NCBI GenBank assembly: GCA_027941995.1
Contig: CP115966.1
Span: 2,294,001 to 2,358,000 of the forward strand
Source of the DNA: Erythrobacteraceae bacterium WH01K
GTDB lineage: Bacteria; Pseudomonadota; Alphaproteobacteria; Sphingomonadales; Sphingomonadaceae
Reading direction: 5' to 3'
DNA length: 64,000 nucleotides
Part shown: positions 9,262 to 17,071 of the stretch, in pieces
Layout: each line of letters opens with the position of its first letter
Numbering within the stretch: the stretch's first letter is position 1
Translations under genes and position numbers: made by a program
The notes under the pieces: model-generated
Told to the model about the DNA's origin: nothing
The model's input: the letters and a program-made list of their open reading frames with translations, nothing else
Database searches by the model: none

Positions 9262-9933
9262 TCAGATCCGCCCGCTCTTCCACACGACGCGGCCGATGAT
9301 CTCGACCTCGTCCATCGACACCTCCACCGGCGGATAGCTCAGGTTCTGGCTCAGCAGGGTCAGGCGCCCCTTGCCCGGACTGGCGATCCGCTTGATCAGC
9401 AGCGTGTCGCCCATCCGCACGACATGGACCCCATCGCGAAAAGGGCGCGGCGTGCGGTCGACCAGGACCTCGTCCCCTGCGCGCAGCAGCGGCTCCATGC
9501 TGTCGCCCTCGACGGTTACCGCGCTCAGCATCTTGGGATCGAGGCCGTTGTCGCGCAGCCAGCGGCCGGAAAACCCGAAATTGTCGAACGGGGTCTCGCC
9601 GGCTGCGAATTGCCCCGGCCCGGCCGCCACGCTGACCGGCAGGCGCGGGACCGCGATGAAATCGTCGTCCCGCAGCGCCGCGAAGGATGCATAGGATTTT
9701 TCCTCTGCCCCGCCCAGCTCCGATTCGTGCACGCCGAAGAATTCCGCCAGTTTTCGGCGGTCGCCCTCCTCCAGCTTCTTCGGGCTGCCCTTCCGTATGA
9801 ATTGCTGCAAGTAACTGGCATTACGACCGATAAAGGCAGAAAGTGAGGACAGGCTCGCGTCCCGCTCCTCCGCCAGCTGGAGCAGGCGACCCCGCGGATC
9901 GGAGGCCGGATTATCAAAGGATGCGTTGGGCAT
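9262..9933 (-). CDS. LexA/CI-like repressor with S24 self-cleavage domain
   Basis: A 223-aa repressor. Residues 15-65 form a helix-turn-helix (SAFIGRNASYLQQFI), and the C-terminal half is an S24 peptidase domain. All self-cleavage elements are present: an Ala104-Gly105 scissile bond in VSVAAGPGQ, the nucleophile Ser145 in GDSMEP, and general base Lys181 in LLIKRI. It may therefore respond to RecA filaments like LexA or phage CI, or act as a non-cleaved relative. It is divergent from two small genes with 101 bp of symmetric DNA between them. The canonical lexA of these bacteria has a different, longer N-terminal domain, so this is a second S24 regulator. No phage genes are nearby. Confidence 0.88.
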   Translation of the reverse strand: MPNASFDNPASDPRGRLLQLAEERDASLSSLSAFIGRNASYLQQFIRKGSPKKLEEGDRRKLAEFFGVHESELGGAEEKSYASFAALRDDDFIAVPRLPVSVAAGPGQFAAGETPFDNFGFSGRWLRDNGLDPKMLSAVTVEGDSMEPLLRAGDEVLVDRTPRPFRDGVHVVRMGDTLLIKRIASPGKGRLTLLSQNLSYPPVEVSMDEVEIIGRVVWKSGRI

Positions 9934-9995
9934 TTTTCCTACCTAGACGAAAGATTTTTCCTAGACAAGTAGGATTTCACGTTCGACCAATGGTC
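9933..9995. promoter_or_regulatory. operator-like repeats between the S24 repressor and divergent small genes
   Basis: TCCTAC (9937-9942) and GTAGGA (9969-9974) form a perfect inverted repeat. Within it TTTTTCCTA is repeated at 9933-9941 and 9955-9963, and CCTAGAC at 9942-9948 and 9960-9966, the latter at 18-bp spacing. A separate 11-bp palindrome GACCA-A-TGGTC lies at 9985-9995, nearer the rightward gene. The stretch is AT-richer than its surroundings. The repeats are seen directly; their role as operators for the neighbouring repressor is inferred. Confidence 0.55.
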
Positions 9996-10034
9996 TCAGG
10001 GATAGCGAATCACTTGCTGAATTGAGGGTCATAA

Positions 10035-10223
10035 ATGCTCATCCGACGTATCGAAAAATTCCTCCGCGACACGGATATGCCGCCAACCAAGTTCGGTCGC
10101 CTGGCGGCGCAGGATCCGCGTTTCGTGCTGGACCTGCGCAATGGCCGCGAGCCGCGCCCGATGATGGAAATGCGCTGCGACGCCTTCATCCGCGGATACC
10201 GGGAGGCGATGCATGCAGCTTGA
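10035..10223 (+). CDS. small helix-turn-helix-like protein, conserved hypothetical
   Basis: A 62-aa basic protein starting 101 bp from the divergent S24 repressor. The segment MPPTKFGRLAAQDPRFVLDL reads like helix 2-turn-helix 3 of a small DNA-binding domain: a short positively charged helix, an Ala-rich turn and a second helix. Its size and position recall phage Cro opposite CI, but no confident family can be named. GAGGG lies upstream of the ATG as a ribosome site. It overlaps the next gene by 11 bases, so both are translationally linked and presumably share repression by the S24 protein. Confidence 0.7.
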   Translation: MLIRRIEKFLRDTDMPPTKFGRLAAQDPRFVLDLRNGREPRPMMEMRCDAFIRGYREAMHAA

Positions 10224-10614
10224 AGCGATCATACCCGCCCGCGCCGACGCCCGTGCCGACGAACGCGCCGGGGCAGAGGGGACGCCGCGCCGCAAGGTAC
10301 GCCGGACCCTGTCGGACCGCCTGCGCGATGCCGTGCTCGCTCTGGCTGATGGCCACGGGTCCGTGAAACGTCACACCGAGAAAGCCTGGGCCAGCATCAC
10401 CTTTACCGGGACGCGGCACGAAATGCTGCTGGTGTTCGACGGCGCGCAGGCGGTCGAGGCCGGCGAGTCCCTGGTTGCCGACCTACCGACCCACGAATTC
10501 GCCATACCCCGCCAATTGGCGGCCGATGCCATCGTTACCGCGGTCGACCACACGCTGCTCCCTGCCCCGCGGATGGAGGTGGCCTGCGAATTGCTCCTGC
10601 TGGAAGACGCCTAG
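10213..10614 (+). CDS. hypothetical protein co-expressed with the small HTH gene
   Basis: A 133-aa protein of unrecognised family. Its first 40 residues are rich in Ala, Arg and Asp and probably disordered. From about residue 35 on it has alternating strands and helices (SVKRHTEKAWASITFTGTRH, then EMLLVFDG), suggesting a compact alpha/beta domain. No signal peptide or membrane segment is present, so it is probably cytosolic. The start overlaps the end of the 62-aa gene, and the unit is divergent from the S24 repressor. It converges on a dehydrogenase gene 10 bp away. Codon use matches its neighbours, giving no sign of recent transfer. Confidence 0.75.
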   Translation: MQLEAIIPARADARADERAGAEGTPRRKVRRTLSDRLRDAVLALADGHGSVKRHTEKAWASITFTGTRHEMLLVFDGAQAVEAGESLVADLPTHEFAIPRQLAADAIVTAVDHTLLPAPRMEVACELLLLEDA

Positions 10615-10624
10615 GCGGCGGTGT

Positions 10625-11563
10625 TCAATAGCCGAGTGCGAGGTCCATGCGCGGCTCGACCGGTTCGCCCCGGTGCCACCGCTCCAGGTTCAGGACGAAC
10701 CGGTCGACGCTGCGCTGGAACATCTTCGTCTGCGCCCGGCCCGACAGATGCATGGTGACCTGCGCGTTCTCCAGCGACCACAGCGGATGATCCTGCGGCA
10801 GCGGTTCGGGCGTGGTCACGTCGAGGAGGGCCGCCTCGATGCTCTTCGCGTCCAGCGCTGACACCAGCGCATCCTGGTCGACGACATCCCCGCGCGCGAC
10901 ATTCACCAGCACGGCCGTGTCCTTCATCGCGCCAAGCTCGTCCGCGCCGATCATGCCGCGCGTCTCGTCGGTGGCGGGCACGGCCAGAATGACCCAGTCG
11001 AATTCGCCAAGCCGCCCGCGCCATTCCTCGGGCGTCAATGCGCCGTCCGCGCCGGAGCGGCGCACGGGCACGACCTCCATGTCGAACGCCTCCAGCCGCG
11101 TTTTCACGAGGCTGCCGATGGCCCCCATGCCGAGCAGCAGGACCCGCTCGCCCGCCAGTTCGCGCTTGCCCGGGCTGTCGAGCAGCCATTCGTACCGGTC
11201 CTGCGCGCGCACGACCTTGCGGTAGCCCTTGGCATGGGCGAGCATCATCATGACCACGTATTCGGCGATGGTAATGGCATTGATGCCGACCCCGTTGGTC
11301 ACGACGACGCCGCGCTCCTGCAACGCGCCAAGCGGCATGAAATCGAGCCCGGCATAGATCGAATTGAGCCATTTCAGCTTCGTCGCAGCCTTCGCGATCG
11401 CCGCCATCGGCTCCTTCTCGTTAAGATCGAACCAGCCGATTTCCGCCAGCGGCGCCTTCTCCAGCGCTTCCTCCTTCGAGGCGAACCAGTGCGGCTCCAC
11501 CCAGTCGGGCAGCCGCGCCTCCAGCATCGGGCGAATGAGGGCGGACAGGAGGGCGGTGGTCAT
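10625..11563 (-). CDS. D-2-hydroxyacid dehydrogenase
   Basis: A 312-aa NAD(P)-dependent oxidoreductase of the D-isomer-specific 2-hydroxyacid dehydrogenase family. The Rossmann motif GMGAIG sits in LLLGMGAIG, followed by the catalytic arginine block NVARGDVV. The usual GHxxG-type histidine region near the C-terminus reads MHLSGRAQ, so the active-site His lies in a diverged context. The start at 11563 overlaps the cysS stop (ATGA), so the two are translationally coupled. Substrate cannot be told; relatives reduce glyoxylate, hydroxypyruvate or branched 2-keto acids. It ends a leftward operon that begins with the transaldolase gene. Confidence 0.88.
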   Translation of the reverse strand: MTTALLSALIRPMLEARLPDWVEPHWFASKEEALEKAPLAEIGWFDLNEKEPMAAIAKAATKLKWLNSIYAGLDFMPLGALQERGVVVTNGVGINAITIAEYVVMMMLAHAKGYRKVVRAQDRYEWLLDSPGKRELAGERVLLLGMGAIGSLVKTRLEAFDMEVVPVRRSGADGALTPEEWRGRLGEFDWVILAVPATDETRGMIGADELGAMKDTAVLVNVARGDVVDQDALVSALDAKSIEAALLDVTTPEPLPQDHPLWSLENAQVTMHLSGRAQTKMFQRSVDRFVLNLERWHRGEPVEPRMDLALGY

Positions 11564-13041
11564 GCGAAATGCTCCAGTTTCCAGTCCCAGCCGAGCGGGT
11601 CGCCGTCCATGACCTCGACGCCCTTCGTGGCGAGGTCGTCGCGTATGGCGTCGGACAGCGCGAAGTCTTTCGCGGCGCGCGCTTCCTTGCGGCGGACGAG
11701 TTCGGCTTCGATCTCGGCTTCGGTCACTTGCGCGCCTGCCGGCCGCAGGCGCAATTCCTCGCGCGGGAAGATCATCAGGCCCAGCGGCCACATCATGCCA
11801 AGTGCCAGGATGCTCTTCTGGTCCTTGGGCACTTTCCTGGTCGCCAGCACCTCTTCCAGCGCGGTCAGGGCGATGGCGGTATTGAGATCGTCCGCCAGCG
11901 CGTTCTCGAACTTCTCGAGCAGCGGTGCCAGCTTCGGGTGGGTGACTTGCGCGCGCAAACCGTCGGCGCGCGTCGGCGGCGGCGGAGCAAGGCCTGCTTC
12001 CTGCGACCACTGGTCCTGTGCTTGCCTCAGACCCATGACCAGCCGCTTCAGCCGCACCAGCGCCGCGCCCAAACCCTCCCAGGTAAACTCCAGCTCGCTG
12101 CGGTAATGCGCCTGCAGGCACAGCATCCGGTAGGCGAGCGGGTGATAACCGCGATCGACCAGTGCCTGCAGCGTCAGGAAGTCGCCGGTCGACTTCGACA
12201 TCTTGCCCCGTCGGTCGACGAGGAAATTGTTGTGCATCCAGATATTTGCACCCGATTTCTCGCTGCAATTATGCGCCTGGTTCTGGGCAATCTCGTTCGG
12301 ATGGTGGATCTCGCGGTGGTCGATCCCGCCGGTATGGATATCGAATGGATGGCCCAGCAGTTCGGCACTCATCACGCTGCATTCGATATGCCAACCCGGC
12401 GCGCCGCGGCCCCACGGGCTGTCCCATTCCATCTGTCGATCCTCACCCGGCGAGGTGGAGCGCCAGATGGCGAAGTCGGCGGCGTTGCGTTTGCCCTCGA
12501 CGCTCTCGATCCGCGCTTCCCCCTCTTCGGTGACGGCGCGCGCCAATCGCCCGTATTCCGGCACGGTGGTCACGTCGAAATAAAGCCCGCTTTCGAGGCG
12601 ATAGCAGTGCTTGTCCTCGATCCCCTTGCCCCACTCGATCATCGCCTCGACGTAATCGGTGGCCTTGGGATGCTGCAGCTTGCGAATGTTAAGCCGCGCC
12701 AGATCGTCCTCGAACACGCGCTGGTAATAGGCCGCGATGTCCCACGCGCTTTTCCCTGCGCTGGCGGCGGCCTTCTCCATCTTGTCGTCGCCCGCATCGG
12801 CGTCGCTCGTCAGATGGCCGACATCGGTGATGTTGACGACATGGGTGAGGTCGTAGCCCGCCCAGCTCAGCGTGCGGCCCAGCGTATCGGCGAAGACATA
12901 GGCGCGCATGTTGCCGACATGCTGGTAATTATAGACCGTCGGCCCGCAGCTATAGACGCGCGCCTCGCCTGCGTGGATCGGGGTGAATTCCTCCACCTGC
13001 CGGGTGAGCGAGTTGAACAGTTTGAGCGGGGGCGTGGTCAT
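11560..13041 (-). CDS. cysS: cysteinyl-tRNA synthetase
   Basis: A 493-aa class I aminoacyl-tRNA synthetase charging tRNA-Cys. The zinc-binding Cys32 lies in YSCGPTVYNY, the HIGH signature appears as HVGN (41-44), and the second signature KMSKS is in GKMSKSTGDF. WHIECSVM is the conserved zinc/cysteine pocket. Length is normal for bacteria (about 460-500). It is coupled to the downstream dehydrogenase by a 4-base overlap and follows the nitroreductase gene by 30 bp. Confidence 0.97.
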   Translation of the reverse strand: MTTPPLKLFNSLTRQVEEFTPIHAGEARVYSCGPTVYNYQHVGNMRAYVFADTLGRTLSWAGYDLTHVVNITDVGHLTSDADAGDDKMEKAAASAGKSAWDIAAYYQRVFEDDLARLNIRKLQHPKATDYVEAMIEWGKGIEDKHCYRLESGLYFDVTTVPEYGRLARAVTEEGEARIESVEGKRNAADFAIWRSTSPGEDRQMEWDSPWGRGAPGWHIECSVMSAELLGHPFDIHTGGIDHREIHHPNEIAQNQAHNCSEKSGANIWMHNNFLVDRRGKMSKSTGDFLTLQALVDRGYHPLAYRMLCLQAHYRSELEFTWEGLGAALVRLKRLVMGLRQAQDQWSQEAGLAPPPPTRADGLRAQVTHPKLAPLLEKFENALADDLNTAIALTALEEVLATRKVPKDQKSILALGMMWPLGLMIFPREELRLRPAGAQVTEAEIEAELVRRKEARAAKDFALSDAIRDDLATKGVEVMDGDPLGWDWKLEHFA

Positions 13042-13071
13042 GCCCCGGCTTTGCCAAGCTGGCAGTTACAG

Positions 13072-13734
13072 TCAATCCCAGCCGAGAAACTTCACCTGCT
13101 CGTCCAGCGTAACGCGCTCACGCTCGAAATTGTTCACCGGGGCGTCCGGGTCGCGGTAGCCGATGGCCATGCCGCAGAAGAACATGGTCTTCTCGTGGTC
13201 GAGGCCGAGGAAATCGCAGATCGGCATTGCGTAGAGCGCCATGAACTCCTGGAAGCAGCAATCGAGCCCTTCCTCGCGCAGCAGCAGGGCAACGGTCTGG
13301 AGCCACATGCCGGTGTCCGACCACTGCGCCTCCTTCATCAGGCGCGGGAAATAGCACAGCAGAAGCGCCGGGCTGTCCCAGCTGTCGCGATTGCGCAGCA
13401 TCGCCTCCTGCCGCCCGGCATGGTCGTCGCGCGCAATGCCGAGCGCGCCGAACATGCCCTTCGAGACCGCATTGAGCCGCTGTTTGTATTCCTCTACCTG
13501 CCCCGGCGCGGTCCAGTCGTATTCCGCCTGCCCCATCGGCGCCTCGCCCAGGATGCCGCGCAGTTCTGCCAGCGGCTCGCCGGTCAGGATCGTCGCCTCC
13601 CACGGCTGGTAATTGCACCCCGAAGCCGCCCAGCGCGCCGTGTCCATGACGCGGCGGATGGTCTCGTACTCGACCGGCTGGTCGGTAAAGGCGCGGATCG
13701 AGCGGCGGGTGGTGACGGCTTCGGTGACGTTCAT
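13072..13734 (-). CDS. nitroreductase-family flavoprotein
   Basis: A 220-aa protein of the nitroreductase (NfsA/FRase-like) family, predicted to bind FMN and reduce nitro-aromatics or quinones with NAD(P)H. The N-terminus TRRSIRAFTDQPV carries the FMN-phosphate-binding arginines (RRSxRxF), and WAASGCNYQPW is the next conserved block. GMAIGYRDPDAPVN is the C-terminal signature. The start lies 1 bp after the cobT stop, so the two are tightly coupled. Some relatives of this fold participate in cobamide lower-ligand synthesis (BluB), but the residues seen here are those of ordinary nitroreductases. Confidence 0.9.
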   Translation of the reverse strand: MNVTEAVTTRRSIRAFTDQPVEYETIRRVMDTARWAASGCNYQPWEATILTGEPLAELRGILGEAPMGQAEYDWTAPGQVEEYKQRLNAVSKGMFGALGIARDDHAGRQEAMLRNRDSWDSPALLLCYFPRLMKEAQWSDTGMWLQTVALLLREEGLDCCFQEFMALYAMPICDFLGLDHEKTMFFCGMAIGYRDPDAPVNNFERERVTLDEQVKFLGWD

Positions 13735-13735
13735 T

Positions 13736-15559
13736 CTATTTCTCCACCTCGAACAGATCCGCCAGCTGCTCGATGATCGTGCCGCCGAGTTGCTCGACGT
13801 CCATGATCGTTACCGAGCGCCTGTAGTAGCGCGTCACATCGTGGCCGATGCCGATGGCGGCGAGTTGCACGGGTGACTGCTTCTCGATCCATTCGATAAC
13901 CTTGCGCAGGTGCGCTTCGAGATAGCCGGCGCTGTTCACGCTGAGCGTGCTGTCGTCGACCGGCGCGCCGTCGGAAATCACCATCAGGATACGGCGGTCC
14001 TCCGGGCGGCGGAGCAGGCGGTCGTGGGCCCAGAGCAGCGCCTCGCCGTCGATGTTTTCCTTCAGCAGCCCTTCGCGCATCATCAGGCCGAGATTACGGC
14101 GCGCGCGGCGCCATGGCTCGTCGGCCTTCTTGTAGAGGATGTGGCGCAAATCATTGAGGCGGCCGGGTGCCTGCGGCTTGCCGTCTGCCAGCCATGCTTC
14201 TCGGGCTTGCCCGCCCTTCCATGCGCGGGTGGTGAAGCCGAGGATCTCGGTCTTCACGCCGCAGCGCTCCAGCGTGCGCGCCATGATGTCGGCGCTGATT
14301 GCCGCGATGGAGATGGGCCGCCCGCGCATCGAGCCCGAATTGTCGATCAGCAGGGTGACGACCGTGTCCTTGAACTCGGTATCGCGCTCGGTCTTGTAGC
14401 TCAGCGACTGGCCCGGGCTGATGACCACGCGGGCGAGGCGGGCTGCGTCGAGCAGGCCTTCTTCCTGGTCGAAATCCCAGCTGCGGTTCTGCTGCGCCAT
14501 CAGGCGGCGCTGGAGGCGGTTGGCGAGCTTCGTCACCACCGATTGCAGGCCGGTCAGCTGGCTGTCGAGATAGGCGCGAAGCCGGTCCAGCTCCTCGGCA
14601 TCGCACAGCTCGGGCGCCTCGATCTCCTCGTCGAACTTGTCGGTGAAGGCGGTGTAGTCGAAGCTGTCGGGGATATCGGTCCACGCGCGGTTCGGGCGAA
14701 CGGGCTGCATGCCCTCCTCGCCCTCGTCGCCGAGGTCGCCGTCCTGCATCTCCTCTTCGCCGGACAGTTCGGACTCGCCTTCGCCGCTATCCTCGCCCTC
14801 TTCCATCTCGCCCGCCATTTCCGCCGGGTTGGGCTGGTCCTCGCCGCCGCTTTCCTCGTCTTCGCCTTCGTCCTCTTCCTGGCCGTCCTCGTCCTCGCCA
14901 TCATCGTCGTCGGACTGGTCGGGCGCATCCTCGGGACGCGTCAGCTCGAGGTTCTTCAACATGTCGAGCGCCAGCGACTGGAACGCCTTCTGGTCGCCCG
15001 CCTGCGAAGCGAGATCGGCGAAGTCGCCCCCTACACGCTCCTCGATGAAATTGCGGACCAGGTCGACGCCCGCCTTTGCGCGCTGCGGCACGGCGCGCCC
15101 GGTCAATGCCTCGCGCAGCATCAGGGCGACTGCGGTCTGGAGCGGAACCTCGCTCTCGCTTTGCGCGCGGGCGATGGGATCGGAGGCGGTGCGAAGTTCG
15201 ACCGCCGCATCGAGATTGGCCGCGATCCCGCTGAAACGGTTGGAGCCCAATGCCTCGTAACGCACCTGCTCGACCGCATCATAGACGGCGCGGGCGATCG
15301 GTTCGGACGGGGCCTGCCGGTCGTGCAGCGCCACGTCGTGGTGGCGCAGTTTCAGTGCGAAGCTGTCGGCAAATCCGCGCGCCTCGGTCGCCTGTTCGGG
15401 CGGGAGCGAGCGGCCCGGCAGCGGAACGCGGAAATTGTTGCCAACCGATGACGGGCTGTCCGCGCTCCACGCGACTTCGACTTCCGGCTCGCGCGCGATG
15501 GCACGGGCGCTGCCGGTCAGCGCCCGCTTGAACAGGTCGAGAGGGGTCTCTTCACTCAT
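13736..15559 (-). CDS. cobT: CobT-like cobaltochelatase subunit with VWA domain
   Basis: A 607-aa protein matching CobT, the metal-binding partner of the AAA+ subunit CobS in aerobic cobalt insertion into hydrogenobyrinic diamide. The N-terminal half is helical; residues about 220-310 are a very acidic linker (runs of Asp/Glu, with Gly and Ser). The C-terminal third is a von Willebrand A domain with an intact MIDAS motif DNSGSM. Neither cobS, cobN nor any other cobalamin gene is nearby. CobS/CobT pairs exist in bacteria lacking the rest of the pathway, so the chelatase role should not be taken for granted. It sits 6 bp after the transaldolase gene and 1 bp before the nitroreductase gene. Confidence 0.88.
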   Translation of the reverse strand: MSEETPLDLFKRALTGSARAIAREPEVEVAWSADSPSSVGNNFRVPLPGRSLPPEQATEARGFADSFALKLRHHDVALHDRQAPSEPIARAVYDAVEQVRYEALGSNRFSGIAANLDAAVELRTASDPIARAQSESEVPLQTAVALMLREALTGRAVPQRAKAGVDLVRNFIEERVGGDFADLASQAGDQKAFQSLALDMLKNLELTRPEDAPDQSDDDDGEDEDGQEEDEGEDEESGGEDQPNPAEMAGEMEEGEDSGEGESELSGEEEMQDGDLGDEGEEGMQPVRPNRAWTDIPDSFDYTAFTDKFDEEIEAPELCDAEELDRLRAYLDSQLTGLQSVVTKLANRLQRRLMAQQNRSWDFDQEEGLLDAARLARVVISPGQSLSYKTERDTEFKDTVVTLLIDNSGSMRGRPISIAAISADIMARTLERCGVKTEILGFTTRAWKGGQAREAWLADGKPQAPGRLNDLRHILYKKADEPWRRARRNLGLMMREGLLKENIDGEALLWAHDRLLRRPEDRRILMVISDGAPVDDSTLSVNSAGYLEAHLRKVIEWIEKQSPVQLAAIGIGHDVTRYYRRSVTIMDVEQLGGTIIEQLADLFEVEK

Positions 15560-15565
15560 GCAGGA

Positions 15566-16219
15566 TTACAGGATGCTCTGCCCCGTCGCTTCCCAGTCCT
15601 TCAGGAAGCCCTCGATCCCCTTGTCCGTCAGGACATGATTGGCGAGCGCCATGATCACCTTGGGCGGCGCGGTCATCACGTCGGCCCCGATCAGCGCGCT
15701 GTCGAGGACATGGCCGACATGGCGCACGCTGGCGACGAGGATTTCGGTGTCGAAGGCGTAATTGTCGTAGATCTGGCGAATGTCGCGGATGAGGTCCATT
15801 CCGTTGGTGCCGTTATCGTCGTGCCGCCCGACGAACGGCGAAATGAAGGTTGCCCCGGCCTTTGCCGCGAGCAGCGCCTGGTTGGCCGAGAAGCACAGCG
15901 TCACATTGACCATCGTGCCATCGCGGGTGAGCGCATTGCAGGTCTTCAGCCCGTCGATCGTCAGCGGAACCTTGATGCAGACATTGTCCGCAATCGCGCG
16001 CAGCTTGTCCGCTTCCTTCATCATGGTCGCATGGTCGAGAGCCACCACTTCGGCGCTGACCGGCCCATCGGTGATCGAACAGATTTCCTTCGTCACCTCG
16101 ATGAAGTCGCGGCCCGACTTGTGGATCAGCGACGGGTTCGTCGTCACCCCATCCAGCAGGCCGGTTTCCTCCAGCTCGCGAATGGCGTCGATTTCTGCGG
16201 TGTCGGCGAAGAATTTCAT
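15566..16219 (-). CDS. tal: transaldolase (short, FSA/TalC-type)
   Basis: A 217-aa TIM-barrel aldolase of the short transaldolase group. The N-terminus [15 protein letters not shown] is diagnostic, TTNPSLI follows, and the Schiff-base lysine is Lys83 in CIKVPLT. It transfers dihydroxyacetone units in the non-oxidative pentose phosphate pathway; members of this subfamily may instead cleave fructose-6-phosphate, and sequence alone does not settle which. It is the first gene of the leftward run transaldolase-cobT-nitroreductase-cysS-dehydrogenase, with spacings of only a few bases. Confidence 0.94.
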   Translation of the reverse strand: MKFFADTAEIDAIRELEETGLLDGVTTNPSLIHKSGRDFIEVTKEICSITDGPVSAEVVALDHATMMKEADKLRAIADNVCIKVPLTIDGLKTCNALTRDGTMVNVTLCFSANQALLAAKAGATFISPFVGRHDDNGTNGMDLIRDIRQIYDNYAFDTEILVASVRHVGHVLDSALIGADVMTAPPKVIMALANHVLTDKGIEGFLKDWEATGQSIL

Positions 16220-16314
16220 GTGCGTGCGTGCTCCGGATGGCGATTCCCTGCCAGCCTTAGCGGGGCGGACCAGCGCGGGCTAGGTGGTCCTGTGGTCCAT
16301 CCCCGCGTGCAGGA

Positions 16315-17016
16315 TCACAGCAGGCGGTCCGCCGCGCCGAACACGCCGATGATCAGCGGATCGCGGGTCGCCTGCGGATTGGCGCGGATGGCCGCTTCCT
16401 CGCGCCCGATCTCGCCCCAGATCGCATCGTCGATGCCATTGGCGACGCGGGTCGCCACGCCGCCGATATCGACGCCGGACAGGGCGGCAATCGCCTGCCC
16501 CACCAGCGGATCGCTGGCGACGCGCATTGCATCGCCCAGTTCGGGCACCATCGCATCGATCAGGCGCGTTCCCGTATTCCCGCGCAGGTAGGACGTCGCC
16601 GCGCTGGGTCCGCCGCGCACAAGGTCGATCGCGTTCTGGAACCCGATCGTGCGCACGGTATCGAGCACGATGGGCGCCGCCCGGTCGCTCGCCTCGAGCG
16701 CGAAGCCTGCAAATTCGCGTTCCAGCCGCGACTTGAAGAGGGCGGAGGTCAGGATGTTCGACAGAACGTCGCCGCGTGCGCCCAGCAGATTGCCAAGCCC
16801 GATCTGCGCGACCTGATCGTCCCAGTACCCGCCCGGCGCGGTCAGGCGGGCGAAGGCCTGCTCGCTGGAAAGGAACAGCAGGCGGCGCACCGCGTCGACC
16901 ATGCCGAACCCGCCCAGCCCGGTGGTGCAGCCGGACATCAGCAGGCCGCCCGATGCGACGCCGATTCCGCCCAGAAAGGCACGGCGTCCGGTGGTTTTCG
17001 TCAAAAGCTCGGTCAT
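16315..17016 (-). CDS. DUF4197 exported lipoprotein-like protein
   Basis: A 233-aa protein of the DUF4197 family, function unknown. The N-terminus holds an RR-containing signal (TGRRAFLGGIGVASGGLLMSGC), which has a twin-arginine look and a lipobox-like GC near residue 31, so it may be a Tat-exported lipoprotein. The body is helical with the family blocks GLGNLLGA and VTRVANGIDDAIW-like (here VATRVANGIDDAIW). The start at 17016 follows a GGAG ribosome site ten bases away. It is divergent from priA, whose start lies 55 bp to the right. The export route is an inference from the arginine pair. Confidence 0.85.
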   Translation of the reverse strand: MTELLTKTTGRRAFLGGIGVASGGLLMSGCTTGLGGFGMVDAVRRLLFLSSEQAFARLTAPGGYWDDQVAQIGLGNLLGARGDVLSNILTSALFKSRLEREFAGFALEASDRAAPIVLDTVRTIGFQNAIDLVRGGPSAATSYLRGNTGTRLIDAMVPELGDAMRVASDPLVGQAIAALSGVDIGGVATRVANGIDDAIWGEIGREEAAIRANPQATRDPLIIGVFGAADRLL

Positions 17017-17071
17017 TTCAGGGATACTCCATCTTGCCGCCCCACCATTGCGGCTCCCATATGGCAGGCGC

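Noticed and set aside
9262-10614. Prophage remnant around the S24 repressor
   Set aside because: No integrase, structural or lysis gene or attachment repeat is nearby and codon use is like the rest of the window.
11569-13776. A 735-codon open frame on the plus strand opposite cysS and the nitroreductase
   Set aside because: It is a shadow of cysS and its neighbour, with no recognisable motif.
13910-15451. A 513-codon plus-strand frame opposite cobT, with hydrophobic stretches
   Set aside because: The Leu/Val/Phe-rich part is the complement of the acidic Asp/Glu linker of CobT; it is an artefact of that composition.
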